A DNA stretch of 64,000 nt, from the NCBI RefSeq assembly GCF_019721995.1, contig NZ_BLYC01000012.1, positions 34,709-98,708 of the forward strand. Reading direction: 5' to 3'. The notes under the pieces are model-generated. The model was given only the letters and a program-made list of their open reading frames with translations, was not told the origin of the DNA and did not search any database. Position numbers and translations under genes: made by a program. Origin of the DNA: Bathymodiolus japonicus methanotrophic gill symbiont. GTDB taxonomy: Bacteria; Pseudomonadota; Gammaproteobacteria; Methylococcales; Methylomonadaceae. Position 1 is the stretch's first letter. Each line of letters starts with the position of its first letter. Below, piece after piece: positions 9,318-19,513 of this stretch.

Positions 9318-10851
9318 CATCAGTGTTCCCATTGAAAGAAGAAGTACCTAAACAAAGCAGCCTATAACCTACCTGAAGGTAGCACCACTCGAATATTTCC
9401 ATCTTTTTGATTTTAATCACTTATAACAGAAAATAGACACTCTGTAGGCACCGTAAAAAAACAACAAATAATTTCAAATAAAGCTTGCAATTGCCGAAAA
9501 AATTTTTCTAAAAATTTCCGTTTTAATCACCTCATAAACGGATATCACCCATGCTTAAAGACCTACCACTCTCTGAACATATTCACCAACACTGCAATGA
9601 AAGTATGGAACGTTCCCTGTTAGCAGAGCGTCATCCTTTGTGGGCTCGTTCATGCCCAGAGTTGAAGGATATCGACTTTATTCGCCTTGGGTTATTACGC
9701 TGTATCAGTGTAGTCGATAGTGGTCGCCATTTCCTCCAAACCAATGAACAGATTTATGGCCAGCTGCTTCCCCACTCAACGTATTTTAAATCACTGAAGT
9801 CGCATAGACGAACAAGTATGCTTGAGGCATTTGAACAGCAGAGCTATCATCTTCACGCTGAAACACTGCTGTCGCAAGGCATTGATTATCTTAAAGCATT
9901 CCCGGAACTTGACGAATACACCATAGAAGCAGCGGATGGACATTTTATTGATCATGCCTGCCATACTGAAAAAAACAGCAAGGGGAAAGTTTATGCGGCT
10001 GGGGGGATTTACGCGTTGAATCTCAGAAGTGGGTTGCTCAGATTTCTTTGTCTGGTGACAAACGGAACTCAGAGGCATCAAGAAATACCTGTGTTACGAG
10101 ATCATATTGAAAAGCAAAACAAGGGAAATAACAGCTCTCAGAAACATCTCTATGTCTACGATAAAGCCGTCACCGACTTTGTCTGGTGGGATCGGCAGAA
10201 ACGACATGCTAATTACATGATTTCAATGCTAAAAGAAAATTCAATTGCGACTCTGGTTGAGTCTATCCCTTTTGACTCCCGCCATGAGATCAATACAGGG
10301 GTTGAAGCATACAGTGTGTACGAAAACAAGGGCATCAAATTTAACGTGGTGGATTACCGTGATCCAGAAACCGGAAAACTTCACCGGTTTGTGACAACCT
10401 TGCCAATGACTATTAACCCTGGAACCATTGCCATGCTGTATTTCAAGCGATGGACGATTGAAAAGACATTCAATAACACTAAAAGTAATTTCAAGGAAAC
10501 TAAAGCTTGGTCTTCCAATACCCGCTCACTTGAAAATCAAATGCGCCTGACTGCAATGAGCTATAATTTAATGCGCGTGTTTGAAGAGAGTTCAAAAACA
10601 CAACAGCCAGAATTGATTCATCCATCGGATAAAAAATATAGCGAGGCTCTGGAGATAAGGCAGCAACAGGCTCAAAAACGAGATCGTTTTGTGAATCCAT
10701 TATTTTTCCAGGCAAGAATATCTCGTATCAGCTCGTATACCATTCGGGCAGTTCAAAACGCAATAATAACAGGAATGTCTTTACAGTGCTTTATGAGCTC
10801 TCTTGTGGCGAGGTTAGTCTCACGGCATCAATTGATAGGGGAACACTGATG
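9318..10851 (+). mobile_element. ISa, complete copy
   Basis: Intact 1534-bp insertion sequence with perfect terminal inverted repeats CATCAGTGTTCCC / GGGAACACTGATG, flanked by the 8-bp direct repeat GTAATATT (9310-9317 and 10852-10859). It lies about 80 bases before gcvH, on the same strand, so it may affect gcvH transcription. It serves as the reference length for judging the interrupted ISa copies. Confidence 0.96.
9551..10849 (+). CDS. ISa transposase, IS4 superfamily DDE type
   Basis: Complete 432-residue transposase. The C-terminal region shows the IS4 signature Y-x2-R-x3-E-x6-K (YFKRWTIEKTF followed by NNTK, about residues 297-311). The first acidic residue is likely in YTIEAADGHF (about residue 135). 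The stop codon TGA lies within the right inverted repeat. It catalyses cut-and-paste transposition of ISa and could act in trans on the broken copies. It is one of two intact copies in this window (the other starts at 62646). Confidence 0.93.
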   Translation: MLKDLPLSEHIHQHCNESMERSLLAERHPLWARSCPELKDIDFIRLGLLRCISVVDSGRHFLQTNEQIYGQLLPHSTYFKSLKSHRRTSMLEAFEQQSYHLHAETLLSQGIDYLKAFPELDEYTIEAADGHFIDHACHTEKNSKGKVYAAGGIYALNLRSGLLRFLCLVTNGTQRHQEIPVLRDHIEKQNKGNNSSQKHLYVYDKAVTDFVWWDRQKRHANYMISMLKENSIATLVESIPFDSRHEINTGVEAYSVYENKGIKFNVVDYRDPETGKLHRFVTTLPMTINPGTIAMLYFKRWTIEKTFNNTKSNFKETKAWSSNTRSLENQMRLTAMSYNLMRVFEESSKTQQPELIHPSDKKYSEALEIRQQQAQKRDRFVNPLFFQARISRISSYTIRAVQNAIITGMSLQCFMSSLVARLVSRHQLIGEH

Positions 10852-10929
10852 GTAATATTAGCGGTCAAAAGCAGAATTTAGGATAAAATACCCACACTGA
10901 TAATAATTAAAAACGAAGGTAAAACGAGA

Positions 10930-11310
10930 ATGAGTCAAACCCCGGAAGATCTAAAATATGCAGTCACTCATGAGTGGGTGAAGTTAGAAGACGATAATAT
11001 TATTAAAGTGGGCATTACCGATTTTGCGCAGGAAGAGTTAGGTGACCTAGTCTATATAGAGTTACCTGAAGTAGGGCGTCAGTTAGCTATGGAAGAGCAG
11101 TGTGCGGTTGTTGAGTCAGTTAAAACAGCCTCGGATTTATTTAGCCCAATAGCGGGAACTGTGATGGCGGTGAATGAAACTTTAGCCGATGCGCCGGAGC
11201 AAGTGAATGAAGACGCGTTTAACACCTGGTTATTTAGCTTAAAAATTAATAATAAGGATGATTTAGAAAACTTGCTGGATGCAGAAGGTTATGAACAAGC
11301 GATATCTTGA
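10930..11310 (+). CDS. gcvH: Glycine cleavage system H protein
   Basis: 126-residue lipoyl-carrier protein of the glycine cleavage complex. It shuttles the aminomethyl group between the P, T and L proteins on a lipoylated lysine. Lys65 in VESVKTAS is the lipoylation site. The length is typical and the fold motif (THEWVKLEDD, then ITDFAQEELGD) is clear. The other gcv genes are not in this window. An ISa insertion lies 78 bases upstream. The last 85 or so bases of this gene are duplicated at 14084. Confidence 0.96.
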   Translation: MSQTPEDLKYAVTHEWVKLEDDNIIKVGITDFAQEELGDLVYIELPEVGRQLAMEEQCAVVESVKTASDLFSPIAGTVMAVNETLADAPEQVNEDAFNTWLFSLKINNKDDLENLLDAEGYEQAIS

Positions 11311-11504
11311 TTTAGCTTGCAGAGGAGCAATGTAAGCATAAAACTTTATCCACATTAGCTGTGTACAACTTTGTGGATAGTTTGCTAGCAAGAACGTTAA
11401 AGGACTGTAATTATTATGATTTTATTAAATTGACCAAATAATAGACAGTGCTATAAATCAACGACTTAAGTCTGTTGTGAGACTTGAGTAAGCAAAAAAC
11501 ATTC

Positions 11505-11764
11505 CAGGCGCGCCATGCTACCTCACGAAATTCCGGGACTCCTGTCGCCGTAATTCGTTCACCTACGCAGCGAATAGGAGATGCTCCAGCCGCCCTGCGT
11601 CCGCCACAGACTGAGCACAAAGCAGCTCAGTCATGGCTACCACAAATGGCTCTACGGCTATTCGGGATAAAATTTTAGCCTCCCTCGCGCGCTATCGCGC
11701 ACTTCGGATTGGCAAATTTCCCTGCGCCTTCTGGAGACTATCAGCCCGTCCGGGGCTGACAGCG
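11505..11764 (+). repeat. Element B in the gcvH-dgkA spacer
   Basis: 260-bp copy. It is preceded by a single extra C relative to the uninterrupted duplicate at 14360 (CATT then AAGC). Its CAGCG end abuts the GGGG of a C element directly, so B and C form a head-to-tail pair here. Confidence 0.9.
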
Positions 11765-12334
11765 GGGGAGTCGCTATTTTTGCTGCTTGTTTTGGGCATC
11801 CCAGCCCAAGCAAGCAGCAAAAACTTAACGCGACCACTTATGCCTCCGGCGGCCCCGATTCGTCCTCGTCACCTCGTCCCGACCCAACAAGGGGTCGGAA
11901 CATAGGCTCCAAATGACTTGACGCCGTGTCGGATGGCCTTTTATTTTGTCTCCACCTTCGCTAACGCTCAGACTCCGGCAAAATAACGGCCCTACGGCTA
12001 TCCAGGCGCGCCATGCTACCTCACGAAATTCCGGGACTCCTGTCGCCATAATTCGTTCACCTACGCAGCGGATGGGAGATGCCCTGAACGCCCTGCGTCC
12101 GCAACGACTACGCACAAAAGCCGCTTCGTCATTACTACCTCACTGGCTGGACGGCTATTCGGAATGCAATTCTTGCTCCTCTCGCGTGCTGCTAGCACAC
12201 GTCGAATCAGCGAATTGCCCTGTCGCCTATCAGGGACTAAAAATCACCACTTCGCTAAGCTCCGTTTCCATGATTTTCAGCGGCGGACTAAAAATCATCA
12301 CTTCGCTTAGGCTCCGTTTCCCTGATTTTCAGCG
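11765..12334 (+). repeat. Element C split by a nested element A
   Basis: C copy with a 5-base internal deletion (GAAAG missing near 11783), interrupted by element A at 12003-12282. After A the C sequence resumes at GCGGACTAAAAATC and ends CAGCG at 12334. This shows that the elements also insert into one another. Confidence 0.9.
12003..12282 (+). repeat. Element A nested in element C
   Basis: 280 bp. Flanks CTACGGCTATC and GCGGACTAAA rejoin to the normal C sequence with no duplication. Same strand as its host element. Confidence 0.93.
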
Positions 12335-12348
12335 TAAGCATATTTTAC

Positions 12349-13915
12349 CTGAAGTTTCTTAGAAATTCATCAAGGAACCATTCGCAATAAAACGGCTACC
12401 ACCGAATTTACAGGGGAGCTGCTGTATTTGGGGCAAACCCTTTCAAAATCCGGATCCAAAGCCGCTTCGGCAATGATGCGGCGGATATCTGAAAAGGCGA
12501 AACTGGCTCGCCCCTTCACTTTGTGCCGACGTTCCGGATTGGTTTTTAAACGATCCGCGTAAATCTACGTCAGCGTTGTTGCCATCATACAGAAGTTCAA
12601 ATGGTTGGTCACTGCCTGCGCATTTCGACACTGACTTTTCTGACTCCCTATGTCTTGCTTGAGCTCTTTGAACCCGGATTCGATTTTCCATCGCGCACCA
12701 TAATACTCAATAATCTGTGTGACGGATAAACTTAGATCGTTCGTAAACAAAGCAATCCACTGTGTGCGACGAAACACCCAGACAACCTGAAAGGGTCGTT
12801 TCAATGTTTTCAGCATGACAACGCGACTATAAGCCCTGACTTCACGCTGTTTTCCATAGAGATCCACGGCATACGATCAGGCCTTTTGTTGTACTGTTTT
12901 TGCCATGTCTGTGGCTGACCCTAGACGCTGCCCGTACTTTTTATTCCGCCCCCTCTGCTTGGGTTTTCTTTTTTCTGGACGATCGTACAGTACATTATTG
13001 CACCTTAACCTAGAGAGAATATTAAACCGGCTTCCGATAGCTTTGTAAACAGGTTTCCATAGGCCATTGTTGCCAAACCAGCTATCAGTGACTGTCAATA
13101 TCGGAGCGGTGGAAAAATGTTCTGCAATTGCAATCAGCATTTGAGCCGCCTGAGCCATCTTGGTCTGGAAAGGAACGACATCACCTCTTATCGTGGCGGT
13201 TTCTTTTTTTGCCTGAATTGTTTTTAAGGGCAGATAAAGTCGGAAATCTAAAAATAAGCACGCCCAGCGACCTTTGACCTGTTTCAGCAACCCTACCGAT
13301 ACAATGTTTTGTGCCCATGGATATTTGCTTTGATTCGATTTGGCCGCGTGGTCAAAAATGGCTTCACAGCCGAAGATCTTCTTGCCTACTTTAGTGATAA
13401 TGGAGTCATCCAGTGCAACCAATATGCGCCCATCTGTTTCAGGAGACGGAATCAGCTCCCAGATAGTTTTCCACAGCCCAGCCCACGGAAAAGTTGAAGA
13501 AGCCATGAAAGTGTAAAAGCGCTTATTCTTGATCTCAAACCCAAACAACGTATCAAGGCAACGCCAAAGATTAGATGTCATCGACGACGTAAAGGGAACG
13601 ATAATAGACAGGATCGTGTAAACAAACAGAGAGGCTCGTTCGCGGCCTAAAGTGGTTTTGGAAAAATGATCTTGAAGCGGAAGTAAAGTATCGCGTAAAA
13701 TGAACATGAATGAGGCCGGTTTGTTTGTATAATCAATGTGTTAGGAACTTCCATTATACACTAAAACTAGGCCTCATTCACGACTAACCTGTTGTTTTTA
13801 AAAAGAATTCAAGGATTTTAGTCAACGGAATGCCGTTAATATTAGTAATATCTAATACTTCAGAAAAATAAGCATTAGCTGATATTCTTATGCTTTAAAA
13901 ACTAGGCAACTTCAG
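12349..13915 (-). mobile_element. ISg, complete-length copy with a dead transposase
   Basis: 1567 bp with ends CTGAAGTTTCTTAG and CTAGGCAACTTCAG, flanked by the 7-bp repeat ATTTTAC (12342-12348 and 13916-13922). The transposase begins at 13707 (MFILRDTLL) but has two nonsense changes relative to the copy at 47276: CGA to TGA near 12879 and TGG to TAG near 12564. The IS4-type signature YYGARWKIESGFKELK lies between them. It inserted into the first copy of the gcvH-dgkA duplication. Confidence 0.92.
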
Positions 13916-13943
13916 ATTTTACTTGACAGGAGATTGTGGAAAA

Positions 13944-14083
13944 ATGGCTGTACAACAAACCAAAGGCCTGAAGCGCATTGTGAATGTAGTGTTTTATTCA
14001 TACGCGGGATTTAAAGCAGTCTGGTAACATGAGGAAGCGTTTAGACAGGAGTTATTATTGTTGTTGCTGCTGATAACAGCCCC
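13944..14083 (+). pseudogene. dgkA 5' fragment (duplicated)
   Basis: Encodes about the first 45 residues of DgkA (MAVQQTKGLKRIVN...) with an in-frame TAA where the intact gene has AAA. It then breaks off into a second gcvH 3' end. A product of the tandem duplication; not functional. Confidence 0.88.
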
Positions 14084-14394
14084 TGGTTATTTAGCTTAAA
14101 AATTAATAATAAGGATGGTTTAGAAAACTTACCGGATGCAGAAGGTTATGAACAAGCGATATCTTGATTTAGCTTGCAGAGGAGCAATGTAAGCATAAAA
14201 CTTTATCCACATTAGCTGTGTATAACTTTGTGGATAGTTTGCTAGCAAGAACGTTAAAGGACTGTAATTATTATGATTTTGTTAAATTGACCAAATAATA
14301 GCCAGTGTTATAAATCAATGACTTAAGTCTGTTGTGAGACTTGAGTAAGCAAAAAACATTAAGCATATTTTACTTGACAGGAGATTGTGGAAAA

Positions 14395-14754
14395 ATGGCT
14401 GGACAACAGACCAAAGGCCTGAAGCGCATTGTGAATGCAGTGTTTTATTCATACACGGGATTTAGAGCAGTCTGGAAACATGAGGAAGCGTTTAGACAGG
14501 AGTTATTATTGTTGCTAATAACAGCCCCTCTGGCGTTGTGGCTAACAGCTAATAAAATTGAAAGGCTCTTATTGATTGCTAGTGTTGTTTTTGTGCTGGT
14601 GGTGGAGTTATTAAATTCAGCGGTGGAAACGGCAATTGATAGAATCGGCCCTGAACACCATGAACTTTCTGGTCGGGCAAAAGATATAGGTTCGGCAGCG
14701 GTTATGCTATCGTTAGCGCTGGCAGCGTTAACCTGTTCGCTAATTTTAATTTAG
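14395..14754 (+). CDS. dgkA: Diacylglycerol kinase
   Basis: 119-residue integral membrane enzyme that phosphorylates diacylglycerol to phosphatidic acid, recycling lipid released during membrane-derived glycan or lipid A modification. Three membrane helices and the signature ELLNSAVETAIDRI (about residues 70-83, with the catalytic Glu) are visible. I chose the ATG at 14395, because the upstream in-frame extension is duplicated spacer DNA and AGGAGA precedes this ATG. It ends 12 bases before the downstream kinase and probably shares its transcript. Confidence 0.95.
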   Translation: MAGQQTKGLKRIVNAVFYSYTGFRAVWKHEEAFRQELLLLLITAPLALWLTANKIERLLLIASVVFVLVVELLNSAVETAIDRIGPEHHELSGRAKDIGSAAVMLSLALAALTCSLILI

Positions 14755-14766
14755 AGGAAATAATAA

Positions 14767-15699
14767 ATGAGTGCATTGATTTGTGGGTCTATGGCCTACG
14801 ATACCATTATGGTTTTTCATGATAAGTTCAAAAACCATATTCTTCCCGAAAAAGTACATATGTTAAATGTATCTTTTTTAGTTCCTGCAATACGCCGGGA
14901 GTTTGGCGGATGTGCGGGGAATATTGCCTATAATTTACAATTACTCGGTGAACAACCCAAAATTATGGCGACAGTCGGTCATGATTTTGAACCGTATGCA
15001 CAATGGTTGAGTCAATGCAAAATCACTTGTGAGTATATTTCCAAGCTAAATGACCATTATACTGGGCAGGCATATATTACTACCGATGAAGACGATAACC
15101 AGATTACTGCCTTTCACCCCGGTGCGATGAATGATTCACATACAAATTCAGTACCTCAGAATGCGGGTATAGAAGTAGGCATAGTTTCCCCTGATGGTAA
15201 GCTAGGTATGCAGCAGCATGCACAGGAATTTGCGGATGCTGGAATACCGTTTATCTTTGATCCTGGCCAGGGCATGCCGATGTTCAGTGGCGAAGAATTG
15301 CTGGAATTACTGGATTTATCAACCTGGGCGACCTTTAATGACTATGAGTCTGAATTAATGCAGGAGGGGACCGGCTTAAGCCTGGAGAAAATTGCCGCAC
15401 GTGTAGATGCGCTGGTAATAACTCTAGGCGGCGAAGGCTCCAAGATATACACAGCAGGCGAATGTATAGACATTCCTTCGGCAAAGGCGAAGCAGTTAAG
15501 TGACCCAACGGGCTGCGGTGATGCTTATCGCGCAGGTTTGTTGTTTGGCATTATGAATGAGTATAGCTGGGCTACCACTGGCCGTATTGCTTCATTACTG
15601 GGTTCGATAAAAATTGAGCATCATGGTACACAGAATCATCACTTCACTATGGAGCAATTTAAGGCCCGTTATCAGGATAGCTTTGGCGAGTCGTTTTAA
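14767..15699 (+). CDS. PfkB-family carbohydrate/nucleoside kinase
   Basis: 310-residue ribokinase-fold kinase. The N-terminal GSMAYDTIM region and the glycine pair FGGCAGNIAYNL (about residues 40-51) bind the sugar. The C-terminal DPTGCGDAYRAGLLFG carries the anion hole and catalytic Asp (about residue 247). It resembles the adenosine kinase-like PfkB proteins often found in proteobacteria, but substrate cannot be fixed from sequence alone. A GAGGAAATAA ribosome site precedes the start. It follows dgkA closely. Confidence 0.88.
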   Translation: MSALICGSMAYDTIMVFHDKFKNHILPEKVHMLNVSFLVPAIRREFGGCAGNIAYNLQLLGEQPKIMATVGHDFEPYAQWLSQCKITCEYISKLNDHYTGQAYITTDEDDNQITAFHPGAMNDSHTNSVPQNAGIEVGIVSPDGKLGMQQHAQEFADAGIPFIFDPGQGMPMFSGEELLELLDLSTWATFNDYESELMQEGTGLSLEKIAARVDALVITLGGEGSKIYTAGECIDIPSAKAKQLSDPTGCGDAYRAGLLFGIMNEYSWATTGRIASLLGSIKIEHHGTQNHHFTMEQFKARYQDSFGESF

Positions 15700-16158
15700 T
15701 CGTTGATATTGAACTTGAATACCGTAGGCTGATGATATGGACTCCTCTCCCACCAACAGTGTCATAATGCACCTAAGAGTAATAACGGAGCTAGGGGAGT
15801 CGCTATTTTTGCGAAAGCTTGTTTTGGGCATCCCATCCCAGCCCAAGCAAGCAGCAAAAACTTAACGCGACCACTTATGCCTCCGGCGGCCCCGATTCGT
15901 CCTCGTCACCTCGTCCCGACCCAACAAGGGGTCGGAACATAGGCTCCAAATGACTTGACGCCGTGTCGGATGGCCTTTTATTTTGTCTCCACCTTCGCTA
16001 ACGCTCAGACTCCGACAAAATAACGGCCCTACGGCTATCGCGGACTAAAAATCATCACTTCGCTTAGGCTCCGTTTCCCTGATTTTCAGCGAAGGCAGAT
16101 GGGGCTGGAAGCGGTATATCCAAGGTACATGGATTTACTGCTGCGCACCTTATATTTT
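15700..16158. other. Intergenic stretch holding an element C
   Basis: Between the PfkB kinase and thpR, 459 bases hold one element C (15792-16091) with short native flanks. The flanks together could encode the end of a small protein, with a YPRYMDLLLRTLYF-like tail at 16115-16155, but the frame across the element is ambiguous and I do not call a gene. Confidence 0.6.
15792..16091 (+). repeat. Element C with a 5-bp internal duplication
   Basis: 300 bp: the standard 295 plus a repeated ATCCC in the loop of the 5' stem (GGGCATCCCATCCC). The first two bases are TA, another variant of the variable dinucleotide. Confidence 0.88.
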
Positions 16159-16671
16159 TTAACCCTCGAAATTCCAGCGCTGTAGCACCTGGTACACTAC
16201 GCCATTAGGCGTACTGCAAGATTCTATTAAACAAAATGAATTTACCTGCCAGGCTATCGGCAATACGTTAATATCTACTGGCTTTTGTGCTTTTCTTACC
16301 AAGGTAATATGTGGTTTATACGGTCTTTCTTCAGTGTGTATACCACACTGCTCGACTAGTTGATTTAAGGCTTCAACCAGAATAGTTAATTGCGCATCAT
16401 AACGTTGCGTTGTTAAACATAATATCTTAGGCTTTTGCCAAAAATCCAGCTGATTAAACTGTAATTTAAATGGCTGCACACTGATATTCCCTGCCATTTA
16501 CCTGAGCAAGCATTCAATTTTAGCATCTGTATTGCCCAGAAACAGCAAAGTGATATGTAAATTAGCTGAGCTTACTTTTCTTAATCCATCTAGTTTAAGC
16601 GATTGATTAAAGTTATCAATTTGCTTTCTCGTCTGCTCACTAGGCCATAAAGCAAAAAATAATCTTTTCAT
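16159..16671 (-). pseudogene. thpR: RNA 2',3'-cyclic phosphodiesterase, broken by one in-frame TAA
   Basis: LigT/ThpR family of the 2H phosphoesterases, which act on 2',3'-cyclic phosphate or 2'-5' linked RNA ends. Both HxT motifs are present: NLHITLLFL at about residue 42 and KPHITLVRKA in the second half. A single TAA (16498-16500) separates the two halves in the same frame, directly before ATGGCAGGG; a C-to-T change of CAA would explain it. Total length with the stop read through is about 170 residues, normal for the family. The start is the ATG at 16671. Either a recent nonsense mutation or a sequencing error. Confidence 0.85.
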
Positions 16672-16688
16672 TGCTGCCTCATTACCTT

Positions 16689-16757
16689 GTAGGGCGCTGC
16701 TTTAGCACGCCAACGATCAAATACCAAGCAAAATGGCGGGCTAAAGTCACGCCCTAC
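16689..16757. repeat. Imperfect inverted repeat, REP-like hairpin
   Basis: Two 23-base arms (16689-16711 and 16735-16757) pair with four mismatches around a 23-base loop, starting GTAGGGCG. It lies between the thpR and ppsA remnants. It could be a REP-type palindrome or serve as a transcription terminator; there is no T-run. Only one copy was noticed in the window. Confidence 0.7.
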
Positions 16758-17080
16758 TGAGGGTTTAAATAAGTCTTTTTTCTAGCTCCACAACAACCTG
16801 ACGCATTTTAAGTACCGAATCGGGGTTCAGCGAAATTGAACTAATACCATTTTCCACCAGAAATTCAGTGATCTCGGGATAATCAGAGGGAGCATGACCA
16901 CAGATACCAATATATTTGCCCTCTTTTTTACACGCATCAATTGCCATTTTTAACATGCGCTTCACTGCCTCATTACGCTCATCAAAAATATGCGCAACTA
17001 AAGTACTGTCCCGATCAACTCCCAGTGTAAGCTGAGTCAAATCGTTAGAGCCTATGCTATAACCATCAAAGATTTTTAAA

Positions 17081-17209
17081 CTGAAGTTTCCCAATAATTA
17101 TTTATGGTAAAATTGAAACTATGCTACAACTATATAAAAAAAATAGTCTTTTCATTCGTTTCAAATGCTATTGCCTAAGGGGAATTAAGTAGGGGTTTGC
17201 TATAAACAT
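17081..17209 (-). repeat. MITE D, half copy, in ppsA
   Basis: Right half of D in reverse, starting with its terminal repeat CTGAAGTTTCCC at 17081 and broken at 17209 by ISa. ISa sits at exactly the same D position (ATAAACAT) as in the D copy at 44299. The other half of D is missing. Confidence 0.88.
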
Positions 17210-19040
17210 CATCAGTGTTCCCATTGAAAGAAGAAGTACCTAAACAAAGCAGCCTATAACCTACCTGAAGGTAGCACCACTCGAATATTTCCATATTTTT
17301 GATTTTAATCACTTATAACAGCAAATAGACACTCTGTAGGCGCCGTAAAAAAACAACAAATAATTTCAAATAAAGCTTGCAATTGCCGAAAGAATTTTTC
17401 TAAAAATTTCCGTTTTAATCACCTCATAAACGGATATCACCCGTGCTTAAAGACCTACCACTCTCTGAACATATTCACCAACACTGCAATGAAAGTATGG
17501 AACGTGCCCTGTTAGCAGAGCGTCATCCTTTGTGGGCTCGTTCATGCCCAGAGTTGAAGGATATCGACTTTATTCGCCTTGGGTTATTACGCTGTATCAG
17601 TGTAGCCGATAGTGGTCGCCATTTCCTCCAAACCAATGAACAGATTTATGGCCAGCTGCTTCCCCACTCAACGTATTTTAAATCACTGAAGTCGCATAGA
17701 CGAACAAGTATGCTTGAGGCATTTGAACAGCAGAGCTATCATCTTCACTCTGAAACACTGCTATCGCAAGGCATTGATTATCTTAAAGCATTCCCGGAAC
17801 TTGACGAATACACCATAGAAGCAGCGGATGGACATTTTATTGATCATACCTGCCATACTGAAAAAAACAGCAATCGGGGAGTCGCTATTTTTGCGAAAGC
17901 TTGTTTTGGGCATCCCAGCCCAAGCAAGCAGCAAAAACTTAACGCGACCACTTATGCCTCCGGCGGCCCCGATTCGTCCTCGTCACCTCGTCCCGACCCA
18001 ACAAGGGGTCGGAACATAGGCTCCAAATGACTTGACGCCGTGTCGGATGGCCTTTTATTTTGTCTCCACCTTCGCTAACGCTCAGACTCCGACAAAACAA
18101 CGGCCCTACGGCTATCGCGGACTAAAAATCTTCACTTCGCTAAAGCTCCGTTTCCAGGATTTTCAGCGGGGGAAAGTTTATGCGGCCGGGGGGATTTACG
18201 CGTTGAATCTCAGAAGTGGGTTGCTCAGATTTCTTTGTCTGGTGACAAACGGAACTCAGAGACATCAAGAAATACCTGTGTTACGAGATCATATTGAAAA
18301 GCAAAACAAGGGAAATAACAGCTCTCAGAAACATCTCTATGTCTACGATAAAGCCGTCACCGACTTTGTCTGGTGGGATCGGCAGAAACGACATGCTAAT
18401 TACATGATTTCAATGCTAAAAGAAAATTCAATTGCGACTCTGGTTGAGTCTATCCCTTTTGACTCCCGCCATGAGATCAATACAGGGGTTGAAGCATACA
18501 GTGTGTACGAAAACAAGGGCATCAAATTTAACGTGGTGGATTACCGTGATCCAGAAACCGGAAAACTTCACCGGTTCGTGACAACCTTGCCAATGACTAT
18601 TAACCCTGGAACCATTGCCATGCTGTATTTCAAGCGATGGACGATTGAAAAGACATTCAATAACACTAAAAGTAATTTCTCAAGGAAACTAAAGCTTGGT
18701 CTTCCAATACCCGCTCACTTGAAAATCAAATGCGCCTGACTGCAATGAGCTATAATTTAATGCGCGTGTTTGAAGAGATTTCAAAAACACAACAGCCAGA
18801 ATTGATTCATCCATCGGATAAAAAATATAGCGAGGCTCTGGAGATAAGGCAGCAACAGGCTCAAAAACGAGATCGTTTTGTGAATCCATTATTTTCCCAG
18901 GCAAGAATATCTCGTATCAGCTCGTATACCATTCGGGCAGTTCAAAACGCAATAATAACAGGAATGTCTTTACAGTGCTTTATGAGCTCTCTTGTGGCGA
19001 GGTTAGTTTCACGGCATCAATTGATAGGGGAACACTGATG
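17210..19040 (+). mobile_element. ISa copy interrupted by element C
   Basis: 1831 bp: 1534 plus 295 for element C plus a 2-base insertion (TC at about 18678) that shifts the transposase frame. The start codon is GTG at 17443 in place of ATG. The left target repeat ATAAACAT is present; the right side is not flanked by a matching repeat but by an inverted ISa 5' end, so the right flank was rearranged. The transposase is inactive. Confidence 0.92.
17874..18168 (+). repeat. Element C inside ISa
   Basis: 295 bp starting TCGGGGAGTC. Flanks AACAGCAA and GGGGAAAG join exactly to intact ISa (9970-9985). No target duplication. Confidence 0.94.
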
Positions 19041-19233
19041 AAATTTTTAGAAAATTTTTTTCGGAAATTGCAAGCTTTATTTGAAATTATTTGTTGTTCT
19101 TTTACGGTGCCTACAGAGTGTCTATTTGCTGTTATAAGTGATTAAAATCAAAAATATGGAAATATTCGAGTGGTGCCACCTTCAGGTAGGTTATAGGCTG
19201 CTTTGTTTAGGTGCTTCTTCTTTCAATGGGAAC
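19041..19233 (-). mobile_element. ISa 5' end fragment, inverted
   Basis: Reverse copy of the non-coding left end of ISa, from near AAATTTTTAGAAA to CAATGGGAAC, cut 7 bases before the IS terminus by element A at 19234. It follows a complete ISa right end, so this spot looks like an inversion or one-ended product. Confidence 0.85.
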
Positions 19234-19513
19234 CAGGCGCGCCATGCTACCTCACGAAATTCCGGGACTCCTGTCGCCATAATTCGTTCACCTACGCAGC
19301 GGATGGGAGATGCCCTGAACGCCCTGCGTCCGCAACGACTACGCACACAAGCCGCTTCGTCATTACTACCTCACTGGCTGGACGGCTATTCGGAATGCAA
19401 TTCTTGCTCCTCTCGCGTGCTGCTAGCACACGTCGAATCAGCGAATTGCCCTGTCGCCTATCAGGGACTAAAAATCACCACTTCGCTAAGCTACGTTTCC
19501 ATGATTTTCAGCG
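19234..19513 (+). repeat. Element A between ISa fragment and ppsA
   Basis: 280 bp, the subtype with CTAAGCTACG near its 3' end. The left flank is ISa and the right flank is ppsA coding sequence, so the two sides do not belong together: another recombination junction at an element. Confidence 0.9.

Larger units (their letters stand above)
11227..14528 (+). repeat. Tandem duplication of the gcvH-dgkA junction
   Basis: A unit of about 445 bases, holding the gcvH 3' end, the intergenic region and the dgkA 5' end, is present twice in direct order. Copy 2 (14084-14528) is uninterrupted and leads into intact dgkA. Copy 1 (starting 11227) is interrupted by elements B, C with A inside it, and ISg, and resumes at 13916-14083 as a dgkA fragment. 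The junction of the copies has the short shared string CCTGGTTATTT (14082-14092). Copy 1 has drifted, for example AAA to TAA in the dgkA part. Confidence 0.9.

Noticed and set aside
12003..12282. Possible conserved 23-codon micro-ORF on the minus strand of A and B (starts MT, shares VADAGR)
   Set aside because: Same length in both families, but the differing part coincides with a hairpin (GACTGAGC / GCTCAGTC in B), so RNA or DNA structure explains the conservation better than a peptide.
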